Shown piece by piece: positions 21,404 to 31,442 of a stretch of DNA of 64,000 bases (the first letter of the stretch is position 1; each line of letters starts with the position of its first letter). This DNA is from an uncultured Pirellulaceae bacterium (GTDB taxonomy: Bacteria; Planctomycetota; Planctomycetia; Pirellulales; Pirellulaceae). The notes below the pieces were generated by a model. It worked only from the letters and a program-made list of their open reading frames with translations. It had not been told where the DNA came from and did no database searches. The position numbers and the translations under genes were made by a program. The DNA lies in NCBI GenBank assembly GCA_937944405.1, contig CALDYR010000023.1, positions 1 through 64,000 on the forward strand. Direction: 5' to 3'.

Positions 21404-24379
21404 CTACGGCGCCTCTTTTCCCAATATAAAGAATCCGCCCATTCCACCCGAACCGGCATCGTTGTTAATCACGTAGGTCGAATCAACCCATTTTTTAACG
21501 CGATGGAAAGAGTCCTCAATGTGAGCTTTCGTGTAAGGGTCGTAGCTATCATTGTCCTTTGCGGTTTCCAGTTTTCCCATCAAATCCCGCAGTGTCATCG
21601 AGGCTAAATTCGCGATCGGTTTCATGGCCGCGGTCGCGCTTTCGCTTACTGTGGCAAGGTCGAACAGACGTTCGATGTGTTCAGTCTGAAGATTGCGGCG
21701 GAGACTGCTGATTGCCGGTTTTCGTTCGGTAAAATTGCCCTCTGGGACGTTTTCGACTTCCTTCCAGATTGTGGCGTTCACTTTCTTAAACAATTCGTTC
21801 AAAGTAAACGCGTCTTCGCTGGCTGGCACGCGGAATTCGTTGTCGTAAATCTGTCGCAGCGTCCACGGTTCCAAAAGATTCGACAGCAACGATGCTTGAA
21901 TTCCCATCACGCGATCGTGAATCGGCCACGAGGGACTGGAGGGGCGCGAGTGGTTTTTCAACGGTTCGTTGGTCATGTACGCCAATAGTTCCGGTGTCAG
22001 GCCATAAGCAGCGTCGAAGAAAACGTTTTTCAAAATGAATTCCAATGCGGCCCGTTGCTGATCGGCGGGCACAACGACGATTGGTTTGCGATCTCCGGGA
22101 TCCCCTTTTTTGTCACGGTTTACAAAGGTGCCACCCAACCAGTTCGACATCATCGCTGCGGATCGTGTTTGTAGACCCAGGGTCATCAGATATCCCTTGC
22201 GAGCCTTTCCCCAAGATTCGCCGTCTTCGACAAACTTATCTAGGATCGTTTCCCGGTGTTTGTTCGCCATCGCAATTTGATCCTGAGCGTAGTCAAGCGG
22301 GTTTTTGCCAAAATCGTATCGGCGGGCAAGTGGATCGGGGCCCCAAGTGTCTTCATCAGTTGCGTAAGCGAGTTCTGGTTCGGAGACCCGTTTGAGAATC
22401 TTCGGCAGTTTCTTTTTGTCTAAAGTGTAACCGTATTCAATCGCCCACATATCATATGGACCGACACCAATCATCGCATAATCGCCCTGAATTTCCCCGT
22501 TTTCGACTTTGAAATTGGTAGGTAGGTAATCCATCACCGAACCGGCGATCGGCTTTTTACCTTTCATTTCGGCGCTGTTGACGGCGTTTACGTCGTAGAC
22601 GCTGGAGGCTTTGAAGTTGTGACGCAAACCTAAGGTGTGACCGACTTCGTGGGAGACCAAATCTGACAGCAGCGGGCCGATGAAGGATTCTGGCATGCCG
22701 TCTAGCATTTGTTCTTCATCTTCATCTTCATCTTCATCGGATTCGTCGTCGTCCTCGTCGGCGTCTTCACCATCTGAATCGTCGTCCTCGTCGGCGTCTT
22801 CACCATCTGAATCGTCGTCATCTTTGTTGTCTGATGATTTGTTCTTCTTCTTCTTCTTCTTATACTGCATTTCCGATCGCATAATCGCCATCGACATACG
22901 CATCAGTGCGACATCGAAACCACGTCCTTCGGCAGCCATACAACCGCCGTTGATCTGGCTGGTACGGTTGACCAACCCATCCGATGGTTCGTCTCCCATC
23001 AATTTCGTTTTTTGAACACGTGATGGATGGTCGCCGAAAGGCTGACTGGCTTGATAAGCGAACTGTTGCCGTAAAAAGTTCCGTTGAGACGGTTCGGCAA
23101 GTCGCAGGCGCGGATCCCAGTTAGGATGTTTTGCGTACCAAGCGAGCGTCTCTGGTGATTTTCCTTCCATGACAATTTTAGGCATCATGTCATTGAATTG
23201 GTCTTGGAAATGTCGAATCCAACCGTCGGTTAGAACAATGTCGGCGTCGAGAATTTCGCCCGTTTTTGGGTTAACGCGACTGGGGCCGATCGCGGTGCTG
23301 ACGTTGTTGTTTAACCATCGGACGAAGTTATATCGCACGTCCTCAGGCGAAATGTTCATGTGTTCGCCAGTTTGTTTGTCCTGTTGTCGAACTTCGATTG
23401 CGCTTGAAATTCCGATTTGCTCGAACGCTTTGTTCCAATTAAGAATTCCGCGCCGAACCCAACGCCGGTAGCGCACCGGAGTCGTGTGTTCAATGTAAAA
23501 CACAATCGGTTTTTTAGGAGGGCTGAGCTTCAGGCTTTCGTCGCGTTTTTCAAGATGCCAACGATTGATGTACTGCACGCTCGTTTCGTCAGATTCGTAT
23601 TTTCCGTAATCAAAATACGAGGTTAGGAAGTATCCGATCCGTTGGTCGGCGGCACGCGGCTTAAATCCTTTGCTGCCTTTGATTTTGCTGATGGAGTAAT
23701 GAATTGTTTTCAGGTTTCCTGAGCGCATCGGAACTTCGTACGCGATCTCGATGTTATTGGGGTACGCCTTAGCTTTGCTGATGGATACAAGTTTACTTTG
23801 CGGCGTGACGCTGCGTCCAAAAAACACGTTGGCGTTGCTGACCAAAAGCGTGTTGAGATCGATGACGGGTGAATCTTTGTCCATCGTCAAAATCGGCACG
23901 TCCAACAACACTCGATCGGTGAACAGCCTTTCAACGGACGACTTAGATTCTTCATCGGAGCCTTTAATTTTAAGGTTCTCTTGCATGAGAGCCAGCCGTT
24001 TTCCGTAACGACGCCAGTAAACATAAAAGTCATCGGACTGAAGACCTGCGAAAATCTCGCCGCCAGATACGGTTGGTGCGATGAACTGGCGAGCCGATTG
24101 GGAGGCGTAGTCTTTTGGCAGCCGCGCTAAAATGCGACCTGTGTCATCATTCTTCCACAGCTTGAAGAAGGTTCTTTTTCCGTCTTCAGATTTGATTTCT
24201 TCGTAACCCTTGGTCACAGCATCCAAAGGCGGAAAATCGTCTTCCTCTTTGCTGGCCGACGATTTCGACGAGTCATCTTTACTGTCCCAAGCTGCCGCCG
24301 AATGCGGTGTCCCCAACGACAGTGTTGAAGTCGCAACCGCAGATAAAATCAAAATGCGAAAAGTTGAAGCGATACTCAT
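21404..24379 (-). CDS. Zinc-dependent metalloprotease (planctomycete DUF5117/DUF4953-type)
   Basis: HEVGHTLGLRHNFKAS (HExxHxxGxxH); signal peptide; KPIVFYIEHTTPVRYRRWVRRGILNWNKAFEQIGI; GSVMDYLPTNF. Confidence 0.85.
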   Translation of the reverse strand: MSIASTFRILILSAVATSTLSLGTPHSAAAWDSKDDSSKSSASKEEDDFPPLDAVTKGYEEIKSEDGKRTFFKLWKNDDTGRILARLPKDYASQSARQFIAPTVSGGEIFAGLQSDDFYVYWRRYGKRLALMQENLKIKGSDEESKSSVERLFTDRVLLDVPILTMDKDSPVIDLNTLLVSNANVFFGRSVTPQSKLVSISKAKAYPNNIEIAYEVPMRSGNLKTIHYSISKIKGSKGFKPRAADQRIGYFLTSYFDYGKYESDETSVQYINRWHLEKRDESLKLSPPKKPIVFYIEHTTPVRYRRWVRRGILNWNKAFEQIGISSAIEVRQQDKQTGEHMNISPEDVRYNFVRWLNNNVSTAIGPSRVNPKTGEILDADIVLTDGWIRHFQDQFNDMMPKIVMEGKSPETLAWYAKHPNWDPRLRLAEPSQRNFLRQQFAYQASQPFGDHPSRVQKTKLMGDEPSDGLVNRTSQINGGCMAAEGRGFDVALMRMSMAIMRSEMQYKKKKKKNKSSDNKDDDDSDGEDADEDDDSDGEDADEDDDESDEDEDEDEEQMLDGMPESFIGPLLSDLVSHEVGHTLGLRHNFKASSVYDVNAVNSAEMKGKKPIAGSVMDYLPTNFKVENGEIQGDYAMIGVGPYDMWAIEYGYTLDKKKLPKILKRVSEPELAYATDEDTWGPDPLARRYDFGKNPLDYAQDQIAMANKHRETILDKFVEDGESWGKARKGYLMTLGLQTRSAAMMSNWLGGTFVNRDKKGDPGDRKPIVVVPADQQRAALEFILKNVFFDAAYGLTPELLAYMTNEPLKNHSRPSSPSWPIHDRVMGIQASLLSNLLEPWTLRQIYDNEFRVPASEDAFTLNELFKKVNATIWKEVENVPEGNFTERKPAISSLRRNLQTEHIERLFDLATVSESATAAMKPIANLASMTLRDLMGKLETAKDNDSYDPYTKAHIEDSFHRVKKWVDSTYVINNDAGSGGMGGFFILGKEAP
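22748..22813. repeat. 33-bp tandem duplication encoding DSDGEDADEDD inside the metalloprotease
   Basis: GTCGTCCTCGTCGGCGTCTTCACCATCTGAATC at 22748-22780 and 22781-22813. Confidence 0.95.
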
Positions 24380-24988
24380 CCAATGAACTCCTGACAATGT
24401 TGGCCGACGTAGTTACGTCGGACTTGAAATCTAGTTGTGGGGATTACTGGGCCAGCAGAACGAATTGAAAACGCTTCGATCCGCCTACCTAAGTTAGACT
24501 TTTTCCAAGTCTAGCTCACCGTCGGTGAAAGCTTGAGCAAACTAGTTTTTTGCGGTCGAATAACGGCAAATCACTGATCACCAGAAGTTCCCTCCGACGG
24601 CTAACCCGCATTATAGCTACTTCCCGACTAAAGAAACCGATAAGCGGTACGAAAAGTTCTGCAAAACATCACCTGAAGTTGTGAATTATGCCCGTGTGCG
24701 GTTTTCCCACGGTAATCGTAGATCGAGTATGGCCGCAAAGCTGGAGGGAAGGCCATCTCAAAGGAGGGGGGCGGTTTTGTATCGCGCCGACAAACTGTGA
24801 AACCAGTGACCAAAAACTCTTGCCGGTGGAAGATGCCGGGGAAATTTTCCGCAGTACAAAGAGTCAGTCGAGGAAAGTTCAAACGTGCGGCGAACCGATG
24901 GGGAATGAAAACTTCCCGGCATTGCCGTGTCAACGGAGTCCAACATTTCTCCGTATTGAAAACGAAAACGCTGCCGATGCAAACGGAC

Positions 24989-25357
24989 TTAAACTTCGGC
25001 GTCGACCGGAGCATCAATGTGCGGAAATTGGGTTTCGCGCTCCATCGCTTCGGCAATGGCTTCGGAAACACTTTTGGCTTGTAATCGCTTCACGCGCTCT
25101 TCCATAATCTTTCCGGGTTTGAAGTTCACAACAAATCGCTCGGGAACGATCAGCTGGTCGCCGGTACGTGGATTACGTCCCGGCCGCGCCGCTCTTTTTT
25201 TCACTTCAAAGATGCCAAAATTTCGAAGTTCAATGCGTCCCTCGGAAACAAGCGTATCAATAATTGCGTCAAACGTTTTTTGCACAATTTCGCGGGTCTT
25301 GGATTTCGGCAAACCGAGTTCCTGCGAGATCGATTGTACGATTTCCTTCTTAGTCAT
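24989..25357 (-). CDS. HU/IHF family DNA-binding protein
   Basis: MTKKEIVQSISQELGLPKSKTREIVQKTFDAIIDTLVSEGRIELRNFGIFEVKKRAARPGRNPRTGDQLIVPERFVVNFKPGK. Confidence 0.95.
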   Translation of the reverse strand: MTKKEIVQSISQELGLPKSKTREIVQKTFDAIIDTLVSEGRIELRNFGIFEVKKRAARPGRNPRTGDQLIVPERFVVNFKPGKIMEERVKRLQAKSVSEAIAEAMERETQFPHIDAPVDAEV

Positions 25358-25626
25358 GAATAGCTCCGCTATGTTTTGAAGATTGGGGAAAGGCGATGAG
25401 GAGAAGGGTCGCAAACTTTATGCTGAGTTTCGGATTCCGTCAACTGTCGCATTTGAGTCGCCGGAAAGGCAAAACAGATCGTCGCGCTACTGGCGACCTA
25501 GGCGGTATCCTGCGCGGATTTGATAGATAAAAACATTTGAAAAAAATTCTTTGAAAGTCCTGTACACTTGGACGATCCAAGGACGATCGAAGATACGCAA
25601 TCGAATCTTTCATGGTTCATCCGGAT

Positions 25627-26046
25627 TTAGATCTTTTTTTCCAAACGCTGTTGTTCAATCGATTCCAAGGAATAAAGTTTCCCGGTCCCACTTCCGGGGC
25701 ATTCTTCACAAGTCCGGTTCCAATCTTCTGGCGTCCTGAGGTTGCTGTCCCAGAATGGCCACGTTTTGCACTGTGTTGGTCGGGCGTCGTAAAGTTCACA
25801 CTTTCGGGATCGTTCGTTGAGGAAAACGCAGTCGTAATTTGGTAATTCCTTCAGCGACTTTCTAACGCCGATTTTTCTTACATAGATCTTTTCGAATTCA
25901 TCGGCTGATACGTTAAGTGATTTCGCCATCACCGCGATCTCATCAGCGGTCACCCACACGAATCCCGGGCTGCCCGAACAGCAATCGCCGCATCCTGAGC
26001 AGGTGAAGTTCAGCCCGTCTTGGTACCAAGGTTTCTTTGACAGCAT
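25627..26046 (-). CDS. YkgJ family cysteine cluster protein
   Basis: FTCSGCGDCCSGSPGFVWV...CVFLNERSRKCELYDARPTQCKTWPFW. Confidence 0.88.
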   Translation of the reverse strand: MLSKKPWYQDGLNFTCSGCGDCCSGSPGFVWVTADEIAVMAKSLNVSADEFEKIYVRKIGVRKSLKELPNYDCVFLNERSRKCELYDARPTQCKTWPFWDSNLRTPEDWNRTCEECPGSGTGKLYSLESIEQQRLEKKI

Positions 26047-26059
26047 AGTGATGATTCCA

Positions 26060-27073
26060 TTAACCGCCGATTTGATACATCGCGCGGTGGGGACGTTGGA
26101 ACTGAACATCGTCAGTTCCATGCCCCGCTTTTTTTTTCGAAATTCCCAAGCGAATAGATTCAAGCAAACTCTGATCAGAGCAACCGTTTCGCATGGGGTT
26201 AATAAGGTTCCATTCTTCGGTCCCAAACAAACAATTACGCAAACGACCGTCAGCAGTGATCCGCAACCGATCACAGGCCGCACAAAACGGCGAAGTCACC
26301 GAATTGATAAAACCAACGATGCCGCGTCCGTCGGCATAGTGAAAGTCGACTGAGGGTTGGCTGCGGTGCGCGGTTTCGTTGGGTAGAAGCGCGCCGACCT
26401 GCGACGCAATCACGCGCCGAATGTTTTCGCCGTTAATCACCTGATCCCCCTCCCATGCCTGGTCACCGTCCAGAGGCATGAATTCGATGAATCGTAATGT
26501 CAGATTTTTTTCACGCGCAAAGTGGGCTAATGGGACGATCTCCGAGTCCGTAATTCCCGCTAACGCCACGGTGTTAATACGAATGTCTTTGAAGCCGACC
26601 TCCTGAGCCCGGTCGATTCCACGCAAGACCTTTTCGAGGCCTTTTCTTCGCGCGATTTGTTGGAAACGTTTGGGGTCGAGCGTGTCGAGACTGATGTTCA
26701 GACGATCTAAACCCGCATCCTTTAATTGCTGGGCTTGGTCCTGTAAAAGAATGGCATTGGTCGTAATTGCGATGTCCACAATCCCGTCGATCTCACGAAT
26801 CATTTCAATCAAGCGGTGGATCTGAGAACGAACCAATGGTTCGCCGCCGGTGATCCGAATTCGGTCGACTCCTGCAGCAGCAACCACACGCACGATCTTT
26901 GAAATTTCCTCAAAGGTTAAAATCTCTTGGTGCGGTAAAAACTCAACCGATTCAGGCATGCAATAGAAACAACGTATGTTGCATCGGTCTGTTACACTGA
27001 TTCGTAAGTTTTTGTGAACGCGGCCAAAGGAGTCGGTTAACGGAGTAATGCCGTTATCGGGTCGAAAGATCAT
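26060..27073 (-). CDS. moaA: GTP 3',8-cyclase (radical SAM)
   Basis: ISVTDRCNIRCFYCMP; RITGGEPLVR; FCAACDRLRITADGRLRNCLF; C-terminal HRAMYQIGG. Confidence 0.95.
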   Translation of the reverse strand: MIFRPDNGITPLTDSFGRVHKNLRISVTDRCNIRCFYCMPESVEFLPHQEILTFEEISKIVRVVAAAGVDRIRITGGEPLVRSQIHRLIEMIREIDGIVDIAITTNAILLQDQAQQLKDAGLDRLNISLDTLDPKRFQQIARRKGLEKVLRGIDRAQEVGFKDIRINTVALAGITDSEIVPLAHFAREKNLTLRFIEFMPLDGDQAWEGDQVINGENIRRVIASQVGALLPNETAHRSQPSVDFHYADGRGIVGFINSVTSPFCAACDRLRITADGRLRNCLFGTEEWNLINPMRNGCSDQSLLESIRLGISKKKAGHGTDDVQFQRPHRAMYQIGG

Positions 27074-27529
27074 CTAAGGATTCACCTCGGGCGAAATACG
27101 ATTGGGCTGCGCGGCATCCGATTGAGGGTGGACCCATTGAGTTTCGCCATCGGCCCAGTGTTCCTGTTTCCAGATTGGGACGACTTTTTTCAGTTGGTCC
27201 ATAATCCAGTTCGCGGCTTCGAAGCTGGCGACCCGATGAGGAGAACTGACCGCCACCGCGACACTGGCGGATTCGACTTCGACGACTCCAATACGATGTA
27301 CAATTGAACAATTTTCAATTTCCCACCGATCGAAAGCCGCGTCTCTTAGTTCTTTCATTTTCTCAATCGCCATCGGTTGGTAACACTCGTATGCCAACTG
27401 CATCGTTTCGCGCGTTTGGGTGAATTGCCGAGTCGTCCCCACGAACAAAACGGCCGCCCCACAGGTCGGCGACGTGACCGAACGCAACACCGCATTGGTG
27501 TCGATCGTTTTGGAGGTAATTTCAATCAT
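27074..27529 (-). CDS. moaE: Molybdopterin synthase catalytic subunit
   Basis: AAVLFVGTTRQFT; LAYECYQPMAIEKM; IVHRIGVVEVESASVAVAVSSPHR; PIWKQEHW. Confidence 0.93.
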   Translation of the reverse strand: MIEITSKTIDTNAVLRSVTSPTCGAAVLFVGTTRQFTQTRETMQLAYECYQPMAIEKMKELRDAAFDRWEIENCSIVHRIGVVEVESASVAVAVSSPHRVASFEAANWIMDQLKKVVPIWKQEHWADGETQWVHPQSDAAQPNRISPEVNP

Positions 27530-27598
27530 TCTAAGTTCAAATTGGAATCGACTGGCGCAGAAGCATTTTGTCAGAAGCACATGCTGTCCAACGGTCGG

Positions 27599-27844
27599 CT
27601 ATCCGCCGCTGACCGGCGGAATCAACGCGACTTCAGATCCTGAAGCGATTCTGGTTTGTTCCGTTGCGTAGGATTGGTCAACTGAAAATGCAGACCGTTT
27701 GGTAAGTTCTTCGAGTTCGGGGCAATGGGCAATCAACGCCGTTTTCAGTTGTTTGACATTGCAAGGTTCGTGTACCTCTAACGCCAACGATTCGGTTCCC
27801 GCGATTTCTTTGGCGGCGGCAAAAAGAAGTAGGTTTACATTCAT
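27599..27844 (-). CDS. moaD: Molybdopterin synthase sulfur carrier subunit
   Basis: Ubiquitin-like small protein ending VALIPPVSGG; adjacent to moaE. Confidence 0.92.
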   Translation of the reverse strand: MNVNLLLFAAAKEIAGTESLALEVHEPCNVKQLKTALIAHCPELEELTKRSAFSVDQSYATEQTRIASGSEVALIPPVSGG

Positions 27845-30800
27845 GATATCGTGAGTTCACCACTGCGTCGATCAAACAAATCATCCAGCTCCGGCATCAG
27901 CCCGTAAGCCAGTGCCAAAATTTTAATGGGGTGGATCGTTGGTTTGGTTGTTCCTTGTTCCATTTGTACTTTGCAGGCGCTACATTCAGTTGTGCCGGCC
28001 ACGATCGTCGGCGACCTCATCGCTTGGATCAATTGTAATCCCATCCGCAATGAACGGTTGTAGTTTTTGCGTTTGAGGCCGTAAGTCCCAGCCATCCCGC
28101 TACAACCCTTTTGCATCAATTCCACTTGCAGCCCCGGAATTAAACTCAACAACTTCATTCCGGGTATTTCAGTGTCACAGTCGGCTTCGATCAGGGCGCG
28201 TTGGTGGCACGGTAGATGATAACCGATTGTGGCGTTAACGGGTTTGAAGTCGAGTTCTAATTCGCCACTGCGATGCAGGCTGAGCAAGTAGGAGCTTGAG
28301 TCGGTGGTGTTTTTTGACACCATTATCGCGTCTTCGTCGTCCATTAAATTCAAATACTCGTGTTTGATGGCCAATGCGGCCGAAGGTTCGGTGGTCACAA
28401 TTTGGTAGCCCTGCCGAACCCAATCGGCCAACATTTCGACGTTGCGAGATGCAATTTTTCTGGCACGCGGAATTACGCCTTCAGATATTAGTGACATGCC
28501 GGAGACGTCCTGTCGGCTGGGAACCAGCACGTCGATGTTGTTATGTTTAAGAACGTTGCAAAACGCGATACCCAGTTCAACGTCATTCCAATTGGCGAAC
28601 ACATCAACAAAGAAAACAACTTTGCGCGAAGATTGTTTGGACGCGACATTCAATTTTGCCCGTTGGGCCCAACGTAAAAATGTCCCTGTCGCAAAAGTTG
28701 GCAGCTTCCTCCCCTGGGCAATTCCCAGCAAACGGTCTAACAACCATCGTGTGGATCGTGTTTTGAGCATGTGATTGACCAGCCAAGGGAAACTCCCAGC
28801 AAAACCATACAGCCAATCCAACCGCGTCAGCAGCGAATCTGAAAGCTTCATACCGTTGACCGAAATATATTGTGCTTTGGCTTCGACCATCAACTGTGGA
28901 ATATCGACTTGAGCCGGACATTCAAAACGGCACTGATGGCAGTTGACGCACAGATCGGCAATCTCTTTAAAGCTCTCTTTGGTGATTGTTTCGGCAGGCA
29001 GTTGGCCGGTTAAGACTCCCCGCATTAAATTCGCTTTTGCCCGTGGAGAGGCTTCTTCGCGTGGCGCTAAGCGAAACACTGGACACATGCGTTCGATTTT
29101 CACGCCGGTTCGACAACGGCCGCAGCCATTGCAATTTTGGGCTGCTGCGGCCATCGATTCAAGCGACCAATTCAGTTCCGGAGTGATCACGGGCAAAGCC
29201 GTCGAAGGTTGGCTTAAAGGTTGCGCTGAGGACGCCGTTCGACCCTTGGCCCGGTTTTTTTTCGACGTTGATGACGGCGGGGGCAATTCAGAAAGTTGCT
29301 CGGTGGACCCGAAGTCGACGTCCGCGTTGTCGGAGGTGATCGCAGGTTGGTTGTCGGCCGATGCGCGTGGACCGACATTGATTTCAAAGTGTCTTAGATT
29401 GTCGGTTAAAGCGCTGAAACGATGGCTGGCGACTTTGCCGCTGTTGAATATATCGCCTGGATCGAAGAGGTCCTTGATCTCCGAAAACACTCCGTTCAGC
29501 TTTCCGTACTGCCGTCTCAGAAACCAAGAACGGCTCAACCCATCACCGCGCGTTGCCGATACGGTGCCGTCGTACTGCAATACTTTTTCGAAAAGGTCGG
29601 TGGCGACCTTTTGCATTTTGTCGATTTGGTCGTTGCTGGCGACCTCTAAAAAAGGCCTTACATGAACGGTGCCTTGAGGCGCGTGACAAAACACCGACGC
29701 CGTCAATTCGTGCCGATTTAGGACCGCATGGACCTCTTTTAAAAATTCGGCTAATCGTTCAGGCGGGATTCCAATGTCTTCTACAAACGGGATCGCGCGT
29801 CGGTTACCCTGCATTCGATAAAGCGTCGGCACACTACGACGAGCAATCCGCCAGAATGCGTTTCTTACATCGCGCTGCGTTGTCGTTTGCGAATTGAAGG
29901 CCCACTTTTTTTTTCGAACAACCCGTTGGACAAGCTGTTCAGTTTTGTCTCTTAAACCGGCATCGTCCGCACTTTCGAATTCGACTAACAGCATCGCTTC
30001 GGCATCAACGGGAATCAGCCTACGATTCTGCGAGTTCGATTCCCTTGCCAAGGACAGCAATCGCCTATCTAAAAGGTCGCACGCAACGACACCCGATTTT
30101 GAAATCTCAACCGCCGCGCGAGCCGCCGTGTCCAAGGAGTGAAAAAATAACGCCACGACTCCCCGATGTCGAGGAACCGGAATGGTGCGCAGCTTCGCCT
30201 CCGTGATGATTCCTAACGTCCCTTCTGAACCAACAAACAATCGCGTCAGGTCGATCGCGTTAGCGTTTCGTAAATCGAAAACGTTGTATCCAGCTTGGTT
30301 AACTTTAGACGCTGGTTTTTCTTTTTGGATAAGGGAATGGTGGCGTTCCAATAGGTTCAGTATTCGCAATTGGTATGGCTTCGATTTTTTGTTAGCTGTT
30401 CTCGGTTCGCCGCCGGCGGTTTGGCATAGCGCCGATTCCACCTCGATCACGGTGCCGTCGGACAGCACGATCTGGAGACTGATCACGTGATCGCGCGGCG
30501 TTCCCGTTTTCTGCCAATGACTGCCCGATGTGTTTAAGGACAGCATTCCTCCGATGGTCGATACGTTTCGATTGGAAGGGTCCGGTCCGAACATCCGGCC
30601 GTGCGATGCAAGGTGATCGTTTAGGTCTCCTAACACTAAACCCGGTTGAACGGTGACGCTTTCTCGATCCACCGAAAGGATCTGTCGCATCGAATAAGAA
30701 AAATCTAAAATCAACCCGTTGCCCAGCGTCGCACCCAAGACGTTGGATCCTGCCCCACGCGGGATGATGGTTAAATCGTTTTCTCGAGCGTAATTGACGC

Positions 30801-30966
30801 ATGCAACCACGTCGGCGGTGTGTAGCGGGCGGACGACTCCGATCGGTTTGATCTCATATAGGCTGGCATCGCTGGCGTAGAGATGCAAAAAGGTTTCGTC
30901 GCAACGGACTTGCCCTTCGAGCAGACCTTTGAGGTCATCTTCGATTCGTGCGCGATCTGGATCCAT
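27841..30966 (-). CDS. FAD-binding oxidoreductase fused to 4Fe-4S and CCG domains (GlcD/GlpC-like, D-2-hydroxyacid dehydrogenase type)
   Basis: IIPRGAGSNVLGATLGNGLILDFSY; GSEGTLGIITEAKL; CNGCGRCRTGVKIERMCPVFR; CVNCHQCRFECP; GYHLPCHQRAL; QKGCSGMAGTYGLKRKNY. Confidence 0.88.
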   Translation of the reverse strand: MDPDRARIEDDLKGLLEGQVRCDETFLHLYASDASLYEIKPIGVVRPLHTADVVACVNYARENDLTIIPRGAGSNVLGATLGNGLILDFSYSMRQILSVDRESVTVQPGLVLGDLNDHLASHGRMFGPDPSNRNVSTIGGMLSLNTSGSHWQKTGTPRDHVISLQIVLSDGTVIEVESALCQTAGGEPRTANKKSKPYQLRILNLLERHHSLIQKEKPASKVNQAGYNVFDLRNANAIDLTRLFVGSEGTLGIITEAKLRTIPVPRHRGVVALFFHSLDTAARAAVEISKSGVVACDLLDRRLLSLARESNSQNRRLIPVDAEAMLLVEFESADDAGLRDKTEQLVQRVVRKKKWAFNSQTTTQRDVRNAFWRIARRSVPTLYRMQGNRRAIPFVEDIGIPPERLAEFLKEVHAVLNRHELTASVFCHAPQGTVHVRPFLEVASNDQIDKMQKVATDLFEKVLQYDGTVSATRGDGLSRSWFLRRQYGKLNGVFSEIKDLFDPGDIFNSGKVASHRFSALTDNLRHFEINVGPRASADNQPAITSDNADVDFGSTEQLSELPPPSSTSKKNRAKGRTASSAQPLSQPSTALPVITPELNWSLESMAAAAQNCNGCGRCRTGVKIERMCPVFRLAPREEASPRAKANLMRGVLTGQLPAETITKESFKEIADLCVNCHQCRFECPAQVDIPQLMVEAKAQYISVNGMKLSDSLLTRLDWLYGFAGSFPWLVNHMLKTRSTRWLLDRLLGIAQGRKLPTFATGTFLRWAQRAKLNVASKQSSRKVVFFVDVFANWNDVELGIAFCNVLKHNNIDVLVPSRQDVSGMSLISEGVIPRARKIASRNVEMLADWVRQGYQIVTTEPSAALAIKHEYLNLMDDEDAIMVSKNTTDSSSYLLSLHRSGELELDFKPVNATIGYHLPCHQRALIEADCDTEIPGMKLLSLIPGLQVELMQKGCSGMAGTYGLKRKNYNRSLRMGLQLIQAMRSPTIVAGTTECSACKVQMEQGTTKPTIHPIKILALAYGLMPELDDLFDRRSGELTIS

Positions 30967-31025
30967 TAGGCGAATCTAATTCAGAAAATTTGAACAATGT
31001 GTGTTAATGGTGAACGAACGCTGGT

Positions 31026-31424
31026 TTACTCCAGCGATTCACCTTTTCCCATCGCGGTAGCAAACGCGGTGGCGAACAAACGGCAATGGGATATCGTGAT
31101 CAAGATCTCTTCAATGCCGCGATCGGCACAGACGTCGACGGCCTTACCATTGAGCTTCACATAGGGTTTTCCGCCCATTTGATTGATCACTTCGATGTCG
31201 GTCCACTTAATTCCCTTGGACCAACCGGTCCCGATGGCTTTGAGGATCGCTTCTTTGGCCGCCCATCTTCCGGCGTAGTGTTGGACCGCGGATTTGCGGG
31301 GCCCGCAATACGTGATTTCGCCGCTTGTGAATACTTTTTCGATGAACGTGTCATCGTGTTTCTCGATCATGTCGCCAATCCGAGCGCATTCGACGATGTC
31401 GGTACCGATGCCAATAACATTCAT
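31026..31424 (-). CDS. acpS: Holo-[acyl-carrier-protein] synthase
   Basis: VIGIGTDIVECARIGDMI; FTSGEITYC; AGRWAAKEAILKAIGTG. Confidence 0.95.
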   Translation of the reverse strand: MNVIGIGTDIVECARIGDMIEKHDDTFIEKVFTSGEITYCGPRKSAVQHYAGRWAAKEAILKAIGTGWSKGIKWTDIEVINQMGGKPYVKLNGKAVDVCADRGIEEILITISHCRLFATAFATAMGKGESLE

Positions 31425-31442
31425 GGTTAACTCCGGTGAGTT

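Noticed and set aside
22710-22870. CRISPR-like direct repeats
   Set aside because: Tandem repeats without spacers, within a coding sequence; no cas genes in the window.
22680-23015. Plus-strand Ser-rich ORF (SSSSSSSSSDSSSSSSASSPSESS...)
   Set aside because: Antisense of the Asp/Glu repeat linker of the metalloprotease; low-complexity artefact.
24865-24885. GAGGAAAGTTC resembles the RNase P RNA GAGGAAAGTCC core
   Set aside because: Other universally conserved RNase P RNA segments not found nearby.
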